Source of the DNA: Haloplanus salinus
GTDB taxonomy: Archaea; Halobacteriota; Halobacteria; Halobacteriales; Haloferacaceae
Assembly: GCF_003336245.1 (NCBI RefSeq)
Contig: NZ_QPHM01000001.1
Span: 1,860,001 to 1,924,000 of the forward strand
Direction: 5' to 3'
Length of the DNA stretch: 64,000 nucleotides
Of the stretch, positions 8,595-17,473 are shown one piece after another. The first letter of the stretch is position 1. Every line of letters starts with the position of its first letter. The notes below the pieces were generated by a model. That model saw only the letters and a program-made list of their open reading frames with translations, was not told where the DNA came from and ran no database searches. A program made the position numbers and the translations under genes.

Positions 8595-9245
8595 TCACCT
8601 CGACGATGACAGCTCTTCGGCGAGAAGCCGCCGCAACCCGCGGCGGATGCGCTGTGACGCCGCCGTATCGGAGACCCCCAGCCGGTCGCCCAGCTCCTTC
8701 AGCGTGATCTCGCGTGGGATGGCGAAGTAGCCGGCCTCGAACGCGGTTCGCAGCGTCTCGTACTGTCGGTCCGAGAGCGCCGCCGAGATGCGGCTACGGT
8801 CACGGCCGTCGGAATCGTGGATGCCGTTTACCTCGAGTGTCACGTCGTGGTCGAGACACTCCTGATAGAAGTCGGACAGCGACACACGGGACGGAAAGCG
8901 GAGTTCGAGATTCCAGATCCCGTCGCGGACGACGCCGTCGACACAGGACGCCTCCACCGCCACGAGCGTCTCGAGAAACGCGTACCGACGATTCGTCCAC
9001 CACACGCGCACTAGCACCGCGTTCTCCACGTGATCGATCACCGCCACCCGCTCGACATCCTCGTCGCGGCGGAGTTTGCGTCGCGCCCGATCCGCCGGCA
9101 GCCCGGTCACCCAGAGGTACGGCACGACGCCCTCACCGAGCGGGACCACGCGCTCGACCCCGATCCGCAACGAGTCGTGATCGTCCAACGTTCGTGCGAG
9201 TTTGAACTCGTCGGCGGGCACCGAGATGTGTGCCATCACGCTCAT
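8595..9245 (-). CDS. Bat-type helix-turn-helix regulator (HTH_10)
   Basis: The 216-residue protein has the haloarchaeal bacterio-opsin-activator architecture. An N-terminal beta-rich sensor-like region (1-150) is followed by a C-terminal HTH_10 domain, with LSDRQYETLRTAFEAGYF at about 155-172 and the helices TLKELGDRLGVSDTAASQRIRRGLRRLL in separate segments. The family activates or represses diverse targets; the ligand here is unknown. The TATA-like TATATACTA lies about 33 nt before the ATG at 9243-9245, so the transcript is probably leaderless. The sequence CTATTGG directly follows that box, echoing the acd promoter arm. Confidence 0.88.
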   Translation of the reverse strand: MSVMAHISVPADEFKLARTLDDHDSLRIGVERVVPLGEGVVPYLWVTGLPADRARRKLRRDEDVERVAVIDHVENAVLVRVWWTNRRYAFLETLVAVEASCVDGVVRDGIWNLELRFPSRVSLSDFYQECLDHDVTLEVNGIHDSDGRDRSRISAALSDRQYETLRTAFEAGYFAIPREITLKELGDRLGVSDTAASQRIRRGLRRLLAEELSSSR

Positions 9246-9484
9246 CTGGCATTACTGTCGTTCTGCCAATAGTATATAGCTTACAGCGTTTACTCGGTCC
9301 ACGACAACGCGCGGGGTTCGCGGACCAGTTCACAGGGGGTTCGAACCGGTGAAGCGGCGGCTTTCACGTTTCGAGGCTGGCGGTCCAAGACCTTGGATGA
9401 ACGACAGATAAATGGGTTGCGTGTCGATGCCCAACGCCTATCGAACGGACGCGAGAACGTATGGTCCCCGAACGGTGATAGCCC

Positions 9485-9631
9485 GTGCCAGTATGCAAGA
9501 ACTGCGAGTGCTTCGTCACGCCGGATTTCGCTCGCGTCTTCGGGAACAACGACGGCGAAGTGTTTCGCTGCGCCGACTGTACGCCCTTCCGGGAACTCGC
9601 GATGGGGGCGAGTGCGGTCCCGAGCCAATGA
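9485..9631 (+). CDS. DUF7563-like zinc microprotein
   Basis: The 48-residue product contains CKNC near the start and CADC near residue 32, separated by TPDFARVFGNNDGEVFR. This is the layout of a small haloarchaeal zinc protein family (C-x2-C, an FARVFG-like core, then C-x2-C). The start must be GTG 9485, because a stop (TAG) lies two codons upstream and no ATG falls before the first cysteines. Its stop overlaps the next start as CAATGA (ATG 9628-9630, TGA 9629-9631), so the two small genes are translationally coupled. Function is unknown; DNA or protein binding is plausible. Confidence 0.72.
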   Translation: MPVCKNCECFVTPDFARVFGNNDGEVFRCADCTPFRELAMGASAVPSQ

Positions 9632-9783
9632 CCGATCACGTCGGATTCACGCTGGGGCGCTGCCCGCACCGTGACGCGCGTGCCTCGAGGCGCTGTCTAC
9701 TCGTCGAGTGCGAGCGCAGCGATCGGGAGTCTCGGCGATGCGTGTCGTGTCCGAACCGTGCGGCGGTGATCACCCCACGATGA
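9628..9783 (+). CDS. Small cysteine-containing protein, DUF7837-like
   Basis: This 51-residue product overlaps the previous gene by 4 nt. It shows LGRCPHRDA, then RCLLVECE, and CVSCPN near the end before VITPR. The layout (CP..DA, LLVE.E, C..C, V.P) resembles small haloarchaeal zinc-ribbon proteins of the DUF7837 type. However, the first expected CxxC pair is incomplete, since CPHR has Arg where a second Cys is usual. It may bind metal with fewer ligands or be decaying. The overlap argues that it is translated together with the upstream zinc microprotein. Confidence 0.55.
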   Translation: MTDHVGFTLGRCPHRDARASRRCLLVECERSDRESRRCVSCPNRAAVITPR

Positions 9784-9830
9784 CTGGTTCCGACGCAGTC
9801 GTCGCCCGACCGATAGCGGAGTTACGATAG

Positions 9831-10397
9831 ATGAATCTAAATCCAACACTCGATCCGGAGGAGTATCGTATGGAACTCTTTTTTCGGTCGCTGGCGCCGC
9901 CGGCGACCCGAGCGGCTCAGGAGACGATCACCGACCGGCTGAAACGGCTGGACGACCGGGGCCACATCCGGGAGTACGAACTTACGGTCTGGGGGAGCTG
10001 CATCCGTCTCGACACGACACCCCGGACGCCGACGGAGGAGGCGCTCCGCGACAAAGTCGACCGATTCCGTCGCTTGGAGCAACGAACCGAGATGTCGCTC
10101 GCGCCGAGTTTCGGCGAACGGGAGATCGACCCCCTCCTCGACGACGCCTACACAGTCTTCCAGACACCGGTGATCGCGCTGGCGGTGTACGCCGATTCGA
10201 ACGTGTGGGGGGTCTTTCCGTGCGAAGTCGACGGGGACCTCGTGACCGTCGACGCGTGCCTCGACGCCTTCCTGCGACGCGAGTCGGCCGTCCCCGCCCG
10301 TGACGCGACGGCCGGGGCCGTTACCACTTCGTCGTCGAGCGTGGCGGACGTCAAGGGAGGCGGCGACGACGAAGGGCGACGCACGGACGAAAAGTAG
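9831..10397 (+). CDS. Haloarchaeal HTH-domain regulator
   Basis: This 188-residue protein has the N-terminal signature MELFFRSLAPP followed by EtITDRLKRLDDRGHIREY and a beta segment with WGSCIRLDT. I recognise this as a haloarchaea-specific HTH-domain family of unassigned regulon. A second compact region (70-150) contains FQTPVIALAVYAD, and the last 45 residues are a Ser/Asp/Gly-rich tail. The longest frame starts at ATG 9831; the family signature begins at the in-frame ATG 9870, which could be the true start. Upstream, the sequence ACCGATAG..AGTTACGATA resembles one arm of the palindromic intergenic element described in the findings. Confidence 0.75.
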   Translation: MNLNPTLDPEEYRMELFFRSLAPPATRAAQETITDRLKRLDDRGHIREYELTVWGSCIRLDTTPRTPTEEALRDKVDRFRRLEQRTEMSLAPSFGEREIDPLLDDAYTVFQTPVIALAVYADSNVWGVFPCEVDGDLVTVDACLDAFLRRESAVPARDATAGAVTTSSSSVADVKGGGDDEGRRTDEK

Positions 10398-10435
10398 TAG
10401 GAAATTTAACAACTGTGCGCGCCGTTTCGTCGATC

Positions 10436-11071
10436 ATGGCCGATCAGCGCGCGGTGACCGTTCCGGTCGACGACGTCCGACTCGACGGCGAACTCGCCGT
10501 CCCCGACGGCGCGTCCGGGCTCGTCGTCTTCGCACACGGCAGCGGAAGCAGCCGGCTGAGCCCGCGTAACAACTTCGTCGCCGAGGTGCTCCGGGCACGC
10601 GGCCTGGGTACGCTCCTGTTCGACCTGCTCACCGAGGCGGAGGATCGGAGGCGCGAAACGCGGTTCGACATCGACCTCCTGACCGAGCGGTTGCTCGGGG
10701 CGACGGCGTGGCTGCGCGACCGGGAGGGGACGACGGGGATGCGTCTCGGCTACTTCGGGGCGAGCACCGGCGCCGCGGCCGCGTTGTGCGCGGCGGCGCG
10801 ACGGGGCGACGACATCGGCGCCGTCGTCTCGCGGGGCGGCCGGGTCGACCTCGCCTCGGAACGGCTTCCGTCGGTCACGGCCCCGACCCTGTTCGTCGTC
10901 GGCGGCGCCGACACGGAGGTACTCGAACTCAACCGCGAGGCGCTGGCGGTACTCACCTGCCCCAACGAGTTGGCGGTGATCGAAGGCGCCGGCCACCTCT
11001 TCGAGCGGGAGGGAGCACTCGAAGAGGTGGCCGACCTCGCCGCGGCGTGGTTCGCGACGCATCTGTCCTGA
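10436..11071 (+). CDS. Alpha/beta-hydrolase (dienelactone-hydrolase-like)
   Basis: This 211-residue cytosolic hydrolase has the alpha/beta fold. It shows an early oxyanion-hole region VVFAHGSGSS (about 29-38), the nucleophile elbow GASTGA (Ser near 112), an acid in VVGGADTEV (about 165), and the catalytic His in GAGHLFE (about 190). The substrate is unknown; relatives hydrolyse small esters or dienelactone-like compounds. Start ATG 10436 removes seven poorly conserved residues present if translation began at the upstream GTG. It converges on rtcA, with 4 nt between the stop codons. Confidence 0.85.
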   Translation: MADQRAVTVPVDDVRLDGELAVPDGASGLVVFAHGSGSSRLSPRNNFVAEVLRARGLGTLLFDLLTEAEDRRRETRFDIDLLTERLLGATAWLRDREGTTGMRLGYFGASTGAAAALCAAARRGDDIGAVVSRGGRVDLASERLPSVTAPTLFVVGGADTEVLELNREALAVLTCPNELAVIEGAGHLFEREGALEEVADLAAAWFATHLS

Positions 11072-11075
11072 CCGA

Positions 11076-12098
11076 TCACCGCAGCGCCGTCGCTTCCACG
11101 ATGCGCGTTCCGTCCGCTCGCCGCTCGTCCTCGACGTCGCTCCCGAATCGGGCGAGGAGGTCCAAGTTCGTCCGGACGTGGTCGGTGAGCGACGGAATCC
11201 GGAGGCGGCCGCCGGCGAGCGCGAGGACGATCAGTAGCTGGTCGGCCATGAACGGGTCGACCGCCGCGTCCGTGGCGTGGACCGCCCTGAACTCCCGGAC
11301 GGCGTCCCCGGCGACGACCTCGGATGGCCGTCCCCGCTCCCCGAGCGCATCGACGCCGACGAGACCCTCCTCGTAGAGGCCACGGAGGAGGAGCGACGAC
11401 CCCGGCGAGTCCGACTCGACGTACGCGACGCGCCTGACGTCGGCCGGGAGACCCGCCGCCGCGAGTTCCTCGCGGGCGCTCTCTGCCTGCCGGTCCGCTA
11501 CCTCCCCGTCGGCGAGCGACTCGGCGGCTTTCGAGTAAATTTCGACCCGTTCGAGGTCGCCGCGCCGGTCGAGGTCCAGCGGCGAGAGCGACGACGGCGC
11601 CGCCCGCAGGGTCGCCTCGCCGCCGCCGGCGGGGTAAAAGCCCGTCCGCTGCAGGTCGATGGCGGCTTCGATCCCACAGTCCGCGAGCAACGGGAGCTTC
11701 ACCAGCCGGTGGTACGCCATCGTCGGCGCCCACTTCACGTCCGTACCGCCGGTGGCAGTGAGTTGCAGCGGCTCGTCGCCGGTCACCGCGACCGGGAGGA
11801 CGGCGTCGAACAGGAGCGTGACGCTCCCGGCCGTGCCGATATCGGCGTCCAGCGACGTGCGACGCTCGTCCCCGGGGCGGAAGGTCAGCACGTCGGCACC
11901 GAGTTCGGCGCCCTCGACGGTGGCGTCACAGCAGTCCGCGACGACCCGAACGGCGGCGAGATGCTGGGGTTTGAGGCCGGGGTCCGGGCGGGAACCACGG
12001 ACGTCCTCGATTCGAAACGGCGTGTCGGTGATCGCCGCGAGGCTCAGCGCCGTCCGGAGTAGTTGACCGCCGCCTTCGGTGCCGTCGACGGTGAGCAT
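11076..12098 (-). CDS. rtcA: RNA 3'-terminal phosphate cyclase
   Basis: RtcA converts an RNA 3'-phosphate to a 2',3'-cyclic phosphate using ATP through a covalent His-AMP. The 340-residue protein begins LTVDGTEGGGQLLRTALSL, the signature N-terminus of the family. It carries GLKPQHLAAV, GTDVKWAPTMAY, and GFYPAGGGEA (about 155). The expected catalytic-histidine region near the end is VDPFMADQLLIVLALAGG, and TDHVRTNLDLL may supply the histidine; I cannot settle this by eye. I chose ATG 12098 because the extra upstream residues are basic and unlike the family. It may act in RNA repair or tRNA processing. Confidence 0.92.
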   Translation of the reverse strand: MLTVDGTEGGGQLLRTALSLAAITDTPFRIEDVRGSRPDPGLKPQHLAAVRVVADCCDATVEGAELGADVLTFRPGDERRTSLDADIGTAGSVTLLFDAVLPVAVTGDEPLQLTATGGTDVKWAPTMAYHRLVKLPLLADCGIEAAIDLQRTGFYPAGGGEATLRAAPSSLSPLDLDRRGDLERVEIYSKAAESLADGEVADRQAESAREELAAAGLPADVRRVAYVESDSPGSSLLLRGLYEEGLVGVDALGERGRPSEVVAGDAVREFRAVHATDAAVDPFMADQLLIVLALAGGRLRIPSLTDHVRTNLDLLARFGSDVEDERRADGTRIVEATALR

Positions 12099-12238
12099 CG
12101 GTTCGGGTTCCCTTCGGTGGCGGGGCACGAAGCTGTTTGGTCGTCACCTCGCCGTGCGTCCGCTCGCGGCTCCGGCCGCCGCCCGGCTCCCCGGTACTCT
12201 TTTGAGACCTCGGCAGATAGTATTACTGAGATTACATT

Positions 12239-12847
12239 ATGCGCTCCAGACGGGAGTTCCTGCGGGCGACGACGGCGGCGGGCGTCGTGGTCGCTGCAGC
12301 CGGACCGAGCACGGCACAGGAGGGACGGCGCCACACGGTCGACATGACGGACCAACTGGTGTTCGATCCGGACTCGCTCACCATCTCGCCGGGCGACACC
12401 GTCGTCTGGGAGAACGTGGGTGCCATCGGTCACTCGGTCACGGCGTACGAGGAGGACATCCCGGCCGAGGCCGACTACTTCGCGTCCGGGGGGTTCGACT
12501 CCGAGGGCGCGGCCCGCTCCGGCTACGCCGTCGGCGATCCGGAGAGCGGCGACGTCGCCGGCGGCCAGTCGTTCGAGCATACGTTCGAGGTGGAGGGTGT
12601 CTACGAGTACTTCTGCGTGCCCCACGAGGCCGTGGGGATGCTCGCGAGCCTCGAAGTCACCGCGGAGGGGGCTGGTGGTGGCGACGGCGACGGCGACGGC
12701 GATGGCGGCGGCGGTGGCCGGCCGGTTCCCACCGTTCCGGACGTGGCGAAGAGCATCGCCCTAGCGGCGGCCAGTACGCTCCTCGGCGTCGCGACCCTCG
12801 CGTACGTCTTCCTGAAGTACGGTGGCGCGTACGGCGAGGACGGATAA
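12239..12847 (+). CDS. Halocyanin-like blue-copper protein, membrane anchored
   Basis: This 202-residue exported cupredoxin probably carries electrons at the outer face of the membrane. A twin-arginine signal (RSRREFLRATTAAG) is followed by a plastocyanin-like domain (about 30-145). Copper ligands are visible: His in IGHSVTA, then Cys, His and Met in YFCVPHEAVGM. A Gly/Asp linker (GGGDGDGDGDG) leads to a C-terminal hydrophobic segment (SIALAAASTLLGVATLAYVFL) that should anchor it. A TATA-like run and AT-rich DNA immediately precede ATG 12239. The partner oxidase is not adjacent; the nearest redox protein is the Rieske protein at 41-42 kb. Confidence 0.9.
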   Translation: MRSRREFLRATTAAGVVVAAAGPSTAQEGRRHTVDMTDQLVFDPDSLTISPGDTVVWENVGAIGHSVTAYEEDIPAEADYFASGGFDSEGAARSGYAVGDPESGDVAGGQSFEHTFEVEGVYEYFCVPHEAVGMLASLEVTAEGAGGGDGDGDGDGGGGGRPVPTVPDVAKSIALAAASTLLGVATLAYVFLKYGGAYGEDG

Positions 12848-12899
12848 GGCGACGGGGGTCGAGCGGGACGCTTACAACCGTGGGCTACTCACACGCAGT

Positions 12900-13388
12900 G
12901 TGGACCGGGATCGACTCGTGCTCGGCCTCGCGGCAGTGTTCGCCGGCCTCACGGTCGTACTCGTAGTGCTCGCGTTCGTCAGACAGCTGTTCCTGCTCTT
13001 TATCGCGCTCCCGTTCGCGGCGACGACGTACCTGATGTGGCACCACGCGACGGGACGGATCGAGGACCGCGCCCGCAGAGAGGCGCGGGCGAGTCGCGCG
13101 ACGGCCGGACGACGGGGGCGGCGCGCCCCCGGCGGGTTCGGCGCGGCGGCCCGGGGCGCGGCGTCCGGCGCCCGCGTGGGGGGGCGTCGGCGGGAGGCCC
13201 CCACCGCCGACGCCGGCCCGAGTCGGCGTGAGGCCTACGAGACGTTGGGGCTCGACACCGATGCGGGCGAGGACGAGATACGGCGGGCCTACCGGGCGAA
13301 GGTGAAGGAGGTCCACCCGGACGCCGAGGGGGGCGACGAGGACGCGTTCAAGCGGGTGAACCGCGCCTACGAACGCCTCCGCGAGTAG
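12900..13388 (+). CDS. Membrane-anchored J-domain protein
   Basis: The 162-residue product has one or two N-terminal hydrophobic segments (LVLGLAAVFAGLTVVLVVLA and LFLLFIALPFAATTYL), a basic Arg/Gly/Ala-rich linker (70-110), and a C-terminal J domain. The J domain contains REAYETLGLDTDAGEDEIRRAY in two parts and the diagnostic HPD in KEVHPDAEGG. It therefore probably recruits DnaK to the membrane. I prefer the GTG at 12900 because a TTACAA box lies about 28 nt before it and the upstream 26 codons are unlike the family. Starting at ATG 12822 would overlap the halocyanin gene by 26 nt. Confidence 0.85.
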   Translation: MDRDRLVLGLAAVFAGLTVVLVVLAFVRQLFLLFIALPFAATTYLMWHHATGRIEDRARREARASRATAGRRGRRAPGGFGAAARGAASGARVGGRRREAPTADAGPSRREAYETLGLDTDAGEDEIRRAYRAKVKEVHPDAEGGDEDAFKRVNRAYERLRE

Positions 13389-13453
13389 CGTCGTGTGGGA
13401 AACGTACCCATACGACGGAAAGCGTTTTGCCGAGTCACCGCTTACCACGCTCC

Positions 13454-15058
13454 ATGACCGCCGATCGGGCCTTGCTGGAACGGGCCCTAGAGCGCGGCGA
13501 GGAGGAGGGTGGCCCAATCGAGTTCAAGGAACGCCTCTCCCGCGAGGTCCACCTCGCCGACGGCCGGATGGAGAGCCTGGCGGCGCAGTTGCGCCATCGC
13601 GTCCTCTCGGGTGACGGCGAGGCGACGTACGTGGTCGGCGTCACTGACGACGGCCACGTTGCCGGCATCCGCCCGCCCGACTTCTCCGAATCGATGGACG
13701 TGCTCTCCCTGCTCGCCGAGGAGGCGGGCGCCCACATCGAGGACGTGGAGACGTGGGGCGTCGGCGGTGAGGACGAAAGCGGACTGGTCGGCGTCGCTAC
13801 GATCAGGGAGGGAGCCATTCTCGACACCGACGACTCCCACATCGTCGTCGGCACGGCGGGTCACGTCGACCACGGCAAGAGCACGCTCGTCGGCACGCTG
13901 GTGACCGGCCAGGCCGACGACGGCCAGGGCGGGACGCGCTCGTATCTCGACGTCCAGCCCCACGAAGTCGAACGCGGCCTCTCGGCGGACCTCTCCTATG
14001 CGGTGTACGGCTTCGACGAGTCGGGCCCGGTGCGGATGGACAACCCGCACCGGAAATCGGATCGCGCCCGCGTCGTCGAGGAGGCCGACCGGCTGGTCTC
14101 CTTCGTCGACACCGTCGGCCACGAGCCGTGGCTCCGGACGACCATCAGGGGGCTGGTCGGGCAGAAACTCGACTACGGCCTGCTGACCGTCGCGGCCGAC
14201 GACGGTCCCACGAAGACCACGCGGGAACACCTGGGCATCCTGCTGGCGACGGAACTGCCGACGATGGTCGCCATCACGAAGACGGACGTGGTGAGCGAGG
14301 AGCGGGTCCACGAGGTCGAACGCGCGGTCGAACGCCTCCTGCGGGACGTAGAGGAGACGCCGCTCCGGATCGAGCGCCACGGCGTGGCCGCGGCGGCCGA
14401 GGAGATCGGCGACGTGGTGCCCATCCTGAAAACCAGCGCCGTCACCGGGACGGGACTGGACGCCCTCGACGACCTGTTCGAGCGTCTCCCCAAGACCAAC
14501 GGCGGCGACGGCGACTTCCGGATGTACATCGACCGCACGTACTCGGTCACCGGCGTCGGCGCCGTCGCCTCCGGAACCGTCAACTCCGGGACCGTCGAGG
14601 CGGGGGACGACCTCCTCCTCGGCCCGATGCCCGACGGCGACTTCCGCGAGGTGGAAGTGCGTTCCATCGAGATGCACTACCACCGCGTCGACCGCGCGGA
14701 GGCGGGGCGAATCGTCGGCATCGCGCTCAAAGGCGTCGCGGAGGCGGAGATCGAACGTGGCATGGTCCTCCTCCCGGCGGACGCCGACCCCACGCCCGTC
14801 CGCGAGTTCGAGGCCGAGGTGGTCGTCCTCAGCCATCCTACCCGCATCGGGACGGGGTACGAACCCGTCGTCCACCTCGAAACGATCAGCGAAGCGGCCG
14901 TCTTCCGCCCCGAGGGCGGGCACCTCCTCCCCGGTGACCGCGGGGTCGCCACGGTCGAGTTCAAGTTCCGCCCCTACCTGATCGAGGAAGGCCAGCGGTT
15001 CGTCTTCCGCGAAGGCCGGAGCAAGGGCGTCGGCACCGTCACCGATACCGACCCGTAA
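13454..15058 (+). CDS. GTPBP1/2-like translational GTPase
   Basis: The 534-residue protein has an N-terminal domain of about 130 residues unique to this group, then a translation-factor-type G domain. Visible are G1 GHVDHGKST (near 140), G3 DTVGHEPW (near 222), and G4 ITKTD (near 276). Two beta-barrel domains follow (YSVTGVGAVASGTV, then FRPYLIEEGQRFVFREG). This is the archaeal counterpart of eukaryotic GTPBP1/2, linked to ribosome or mRNA quality control; the archaeal role is not defined. Start ATG 13454 lies after a TTTTGCC box. A 184-nt gap to dppF contains nothing I can support. Confidence 0.9.
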   Translation: MTADRALLERALERGEEEGGPIEFKERLSREVHLADGRMESLAAQLRHRVLSGDGEATYVVGVTDDGHVAGIRPPDFSESMDVLSLLAEEAGAHIEDVETWGVGGEDESGLVGVATIREGAILDTDDSHIVVGTAGHVDHGKSTLVGTLVTGQADDGQGGTRSYLDVQPHEVERGLSADLSYAVYGFDESGPVRMDNPHRKSDRARVVEEADRLVSFVDTVGHEPWLRTTIRGLVGQKLDYGLLTVAADDGPTKTTREHLGILLATELPTMVAITKTDVVSEERVHEVERAVERLLRDVEETPLRIERHGVAAAAEEIGDVVPILKTSAVTGTGLDALDDLFERLPKTNGGDGDFRMYIDRTYSVTGVGAVASGTVNSGTVEAGDDLLLGPMPDGDFREVEVRSIEMHYHRVDRAEAGRIVGIALKGVAEAEIERGMVLLPADADPTPVREFEAEVVVLSHPTRIGTGYEPVVHLETISEAAVFRPEGGHLLPGDRGVATVEFKFRPYLIEEGQRFVFREGRSKGVGTVTDTDP

Positions 15059-15242
15059 CGGATGCGACGACCCCGCGGCGTGCCGCCGGACGGCCGACGC
15101 GACGGCGACGTGTCCGGTCGTCTTTCTCAGTTCGTCCCGACGGCCCGGTCACCGGCCTCCCGGTGTCGCCTCCGCCGATGGACGACCGGATCGAGCGGTT
15201 GCGACCGCAGGCGCGGGAGCGCGGCCGGGGCGCCGATGGGTC

Positions 15243-16349
15243 TTAGTCCCCGCTGGACTCTTGGATGACCTCGCGCTCGGCCCGCGACGGCGGCGTGTGG
15301 GCCGCCCGCTCGGCCTCGCTCCGGTCGAGCCAGTGGCAGGCGGCCTCGTGGCCGGTGTCGCCCTCGACGGACTGAAGTGTCGGCGTCCGCCCGGAACAGG
15401 AGCCGTCGATGAACTCCGGACACCGGGGGTGGAACCGGCAACCGCTGGGCGGGGTCGTCGCGCTCGGCGGTTCGCCGCCGAGGGACTGCCGACCGCTTCG
15501 CTGCCCACCCTCGACCTGCGGGATGGCTTCGAGTAACGCCCGCGTGTACGGGTGTTTGGGGTTCTCGAAGATGTCCGCAACCGTTCCGCGCTCGACGATT
15601 TCGCCGGCGTACATCACCGCGACGCGGTCACACACCTGCCGGACGACGTTGAGGTCGTGCGAGATCAGCAGGTACGAAAGCTCGAACTCCCGTTGCAGGC
15701 GGTCGATGAGGTTCAAAATCTGTGCCTGCAGGGTCACGTCGAGTGCCGAGACGGGTTCGTCGAAGACGACGAGGTCGGGTTCCGTCACCAGCGCCCGACA
15801 GAGGCCGACCCGTTGGCGCTGCCCGCCGGAGAGTTCGTGGGGGTAGGCGTCGAGCTGTGAGCGCCCGAGTCCCACCTCCTCGAACAGGTCGGCGACGCGG
15901 TCCCACTTCGCTTCCCCGTCGGCGATGTCGTGGACCGTGAGCGGGCGGGCGACGCTCTCGCCGACCGTCTTGCGCGGGTTGAGCGACGACATCGGGTCCT
16001 GGAAGACGTACTGGACCCGGCGTCGGATGGAGCGAAGCTCCCGCCCGGAGTGGGTCTCGATGTGCTCGCCGTCGAACGTGATGCTGCCGTCGGTGGGTTC
16101 GTACAACCGTGAGACGGTGCGGCCGAGCGTGCTCTTGCCCGACCCGGACTCGCCGACGATGCCGACCGTCTCGCCGGCGCGGACGGTCAGGTCGACGCCG
16201 TCGACGGCGCGGACGACTTGGCTCTCGCCGAACAGGCGGTCGAACAGTCCTTCCGCGAGGGGGAAGTGTTTCTTCACGTTCGTGGCTTTCAGGAGTTCGC
16301 GTGGCGGTCCGTCGGCATCGGGATCGGTCGTCGTGTCGGTCGTGCTCAT
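15243..16349 (-). CDS. dppF: Peptide/oligopeptide ABC transporter ATPase (DppF/OppF-like)
   Basis: This 368-residue cytosolic ATPase powers peptide import. It has Walker [10 protein letters not shown] (near 70), signature LSGGQRQRV (about 170), Walker [13 protein letters not shown], and an H-loop SHDLNVV. The C-terminal oligopeptide/dipeptide extension contains [13 protein letters not shown] (about 310), cysteines typical of the Fe-S or zinc-like tail of this subfamily. ATG 16349 overlaps the dppD stop by 4 nt (ATGA). It is the last gene of the five-gene operon. Peptide specificity cannot be read from sequence. Confidence 0.94.
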   Translation of the reverse strand: MSTTDTTTDPDADGPPRELLKATNVKKHFPLAEGLFDRLFGESQVVRAVDGVDLTVRAGETVGIVGESGSGKSTLGRTVSRLYEPTDGSITFDGEHIETHSGRELRSIRRRVQYVFQDPMSSLNPRKTVGESVARPLTVHDIADGEAKWDRVADLFEEVGLGRSQLDAYPHELSGGQRQRVGLCRALVTEPDLVVFDEPVSALDVTLQAQILNLIDRLQREFELSYLLISHDLNVVRQVCDRVAVMYAGEIVERGTVADIFENPKHPYTRALLEAIPQVEGGQRSGRQSLGGEPPSATTPPSGCRFHPRCPEFIDGSCSGRTPTLQSVEGDTGHEAACHWLDRSEAERAAHTPPSRAEREVIQESSGD

Positions 16350-17473
16350 CCGTCGGTCACCTCGGTCGCAGGGGTTCTGTCGGCCGCGTCGGTCGCTTCG
16401 CCGTTCGCCGTTGCGCCCGTCTCCCACGTCACCTCGCCGGGCTCGTCGCCCTCGGTGTAGAGGTGACAGCGCGCGACGTGGCCCTCGCCGCCGTCGACGA
16501 CGTGCTCGGGCAGCGGGTCGGAGCAGGCGTCGAACGCCGCCGGACAGCGGTCACGGAACGGACAGCCGGCCGGGCGCTCGGTCGGCTCCGGCGCCGATCC
16601 CGGAATCGTCGCCAACGGACCGTCCTCGGACGGTGCTCCCTCGGGGATGCTCCGGAGCAAGCCCTTCGTGTACGGGTGCGCGGGATTTTCGAACAGCCCC
16701 TCGGTCGTCCCGCGCTCCATCACCGACCCGGAGTACATGACGGTCACGTGGTCACAGGTCTCGGCGACGACGCCGAGGTCGTGGGTGATCAGCAGGATGG
16801 CGACGTCGAACTCGTCACAGAGGCGCCGGAGTTCGTCGAGGATGCCGGCCTCGACGGTCACGTCGAGCGCGGTGGTGGGTTCGTCGGCGACGATGAGCGA
16901 GGGATCGCCGCCGAGCGCCGAGGCGATCATCACCCGCTGGCGCTGGCCGCCGGAGAGCTGGTGGGGGTAGGACGTCGCGATCTCCTCGGGGTCGGGGATC
17001 CCGACCGTCTCCAACAGGTCGACCGCACGACGCCACGACGGCGCCGACTCGTTCGTCCCCGTGACGTATTTGCGCCGGAGTTCGCTCAGGAGGCCGGCGG
17101 ATTCGTCGACGTCGCCGTGGTGTCTGACAACCTCGGCGATCTGTTCGCCGACGGTCATCACGGGGTTGAGCGCCGACAGGGCGTCTTGAAACACCATGGC
17201 GATCTCGTCGCCACGGATCCGTCGCATCTCGGCTTCGGATTTGGCGTAGAGGTCCTCGCCACGGTAGTCGAAGCGGTCCGCGGACACCTCGGCGCCGTCG
17301 AGCAACCGCATGATCGAGCGGGCGGTGACGCTTTTGCCGGACCCGGACTCGCCGACGAGGCCGTGGATCTCCCCCTGCTCGACCCGGAGGTCGACGCCGT
17401 CGACGGCGGGCACGTCCGGGCCGTCCTCGACGGGGAAGGTAACCGCGAGATCCTCGACGTCGAGGAGCGTCAC
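16346..17473 (-). CDS. dppD: Peptide/oligopeptide ABC transporter ATPase (DppD/OppD-like)
   Basis: The 375-residue partner of DppF has Walker [10 protein letters not shown] (near 39), signature LSGGQRQRV (near 160), Walker [14 protein letters not shown]-loop THDLGVV, and the cysteine-bearing tail [13 protein letters not shown] near 320. It starts with GTG 17473, inside a GTGA overlap with the dppC stop. An alternative long frame upstream lies inside dppC and is not used. An Ala/Thr/Glu-rich tail ends the protein. DppD and DppF are expected to form a heterodimer under the two permeases. Confidence 0.94.
   Translation of the reverse strand: MTLLDVEDLAVTFPVEDGPDVPAVDGVDLRVEQGEIHGLVGESGSGKSVTARSIMRLLDGAEVSADRFDYRGEDLYAKSEAEMRRIRGDEIAMVFQDALSALNPVMTVGEQIAEVVRHHGDVDESAGLLSELRRKYVTGTNESAPSWRRAVDLLETVGIPDPEEIATSYPHQLSGGQRQRVMIASALGGDPSLIVADEPTTALDVTVEAGILDELRRLCDEFDVAILLITHDLGVVAETCDHVTVMYSGSVMERGTTEGLFENPAHPYTKGLLRSIPEGAPSEDGPLATIPGSAPEPTERPAGCPFRDRCPAAFDACSDPLPEHVVDGGEGHVARCHLYTEGDEPGEVTWETGATANGEATDAADRTPATEVTDG

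Noticed and set aside
9330-9360. GGTTCGAACC resembling a tRNA T loop
   Set aside because: The flanks do not form a T stem, and no acceptor or anticodon arm is present.
13487-14923. A 478-codon minus-strand frame
   Set aside because: It lies fully opposite the GTPBP1-like gene, whose G1, G3 and G4 motifs are unmistakable.
15062-15268. Short plus-strand frame between the GTPBP1-like gene and dppF
   Set aside because: The product is basic and low in complexity, and its end runs into dppF antisense.
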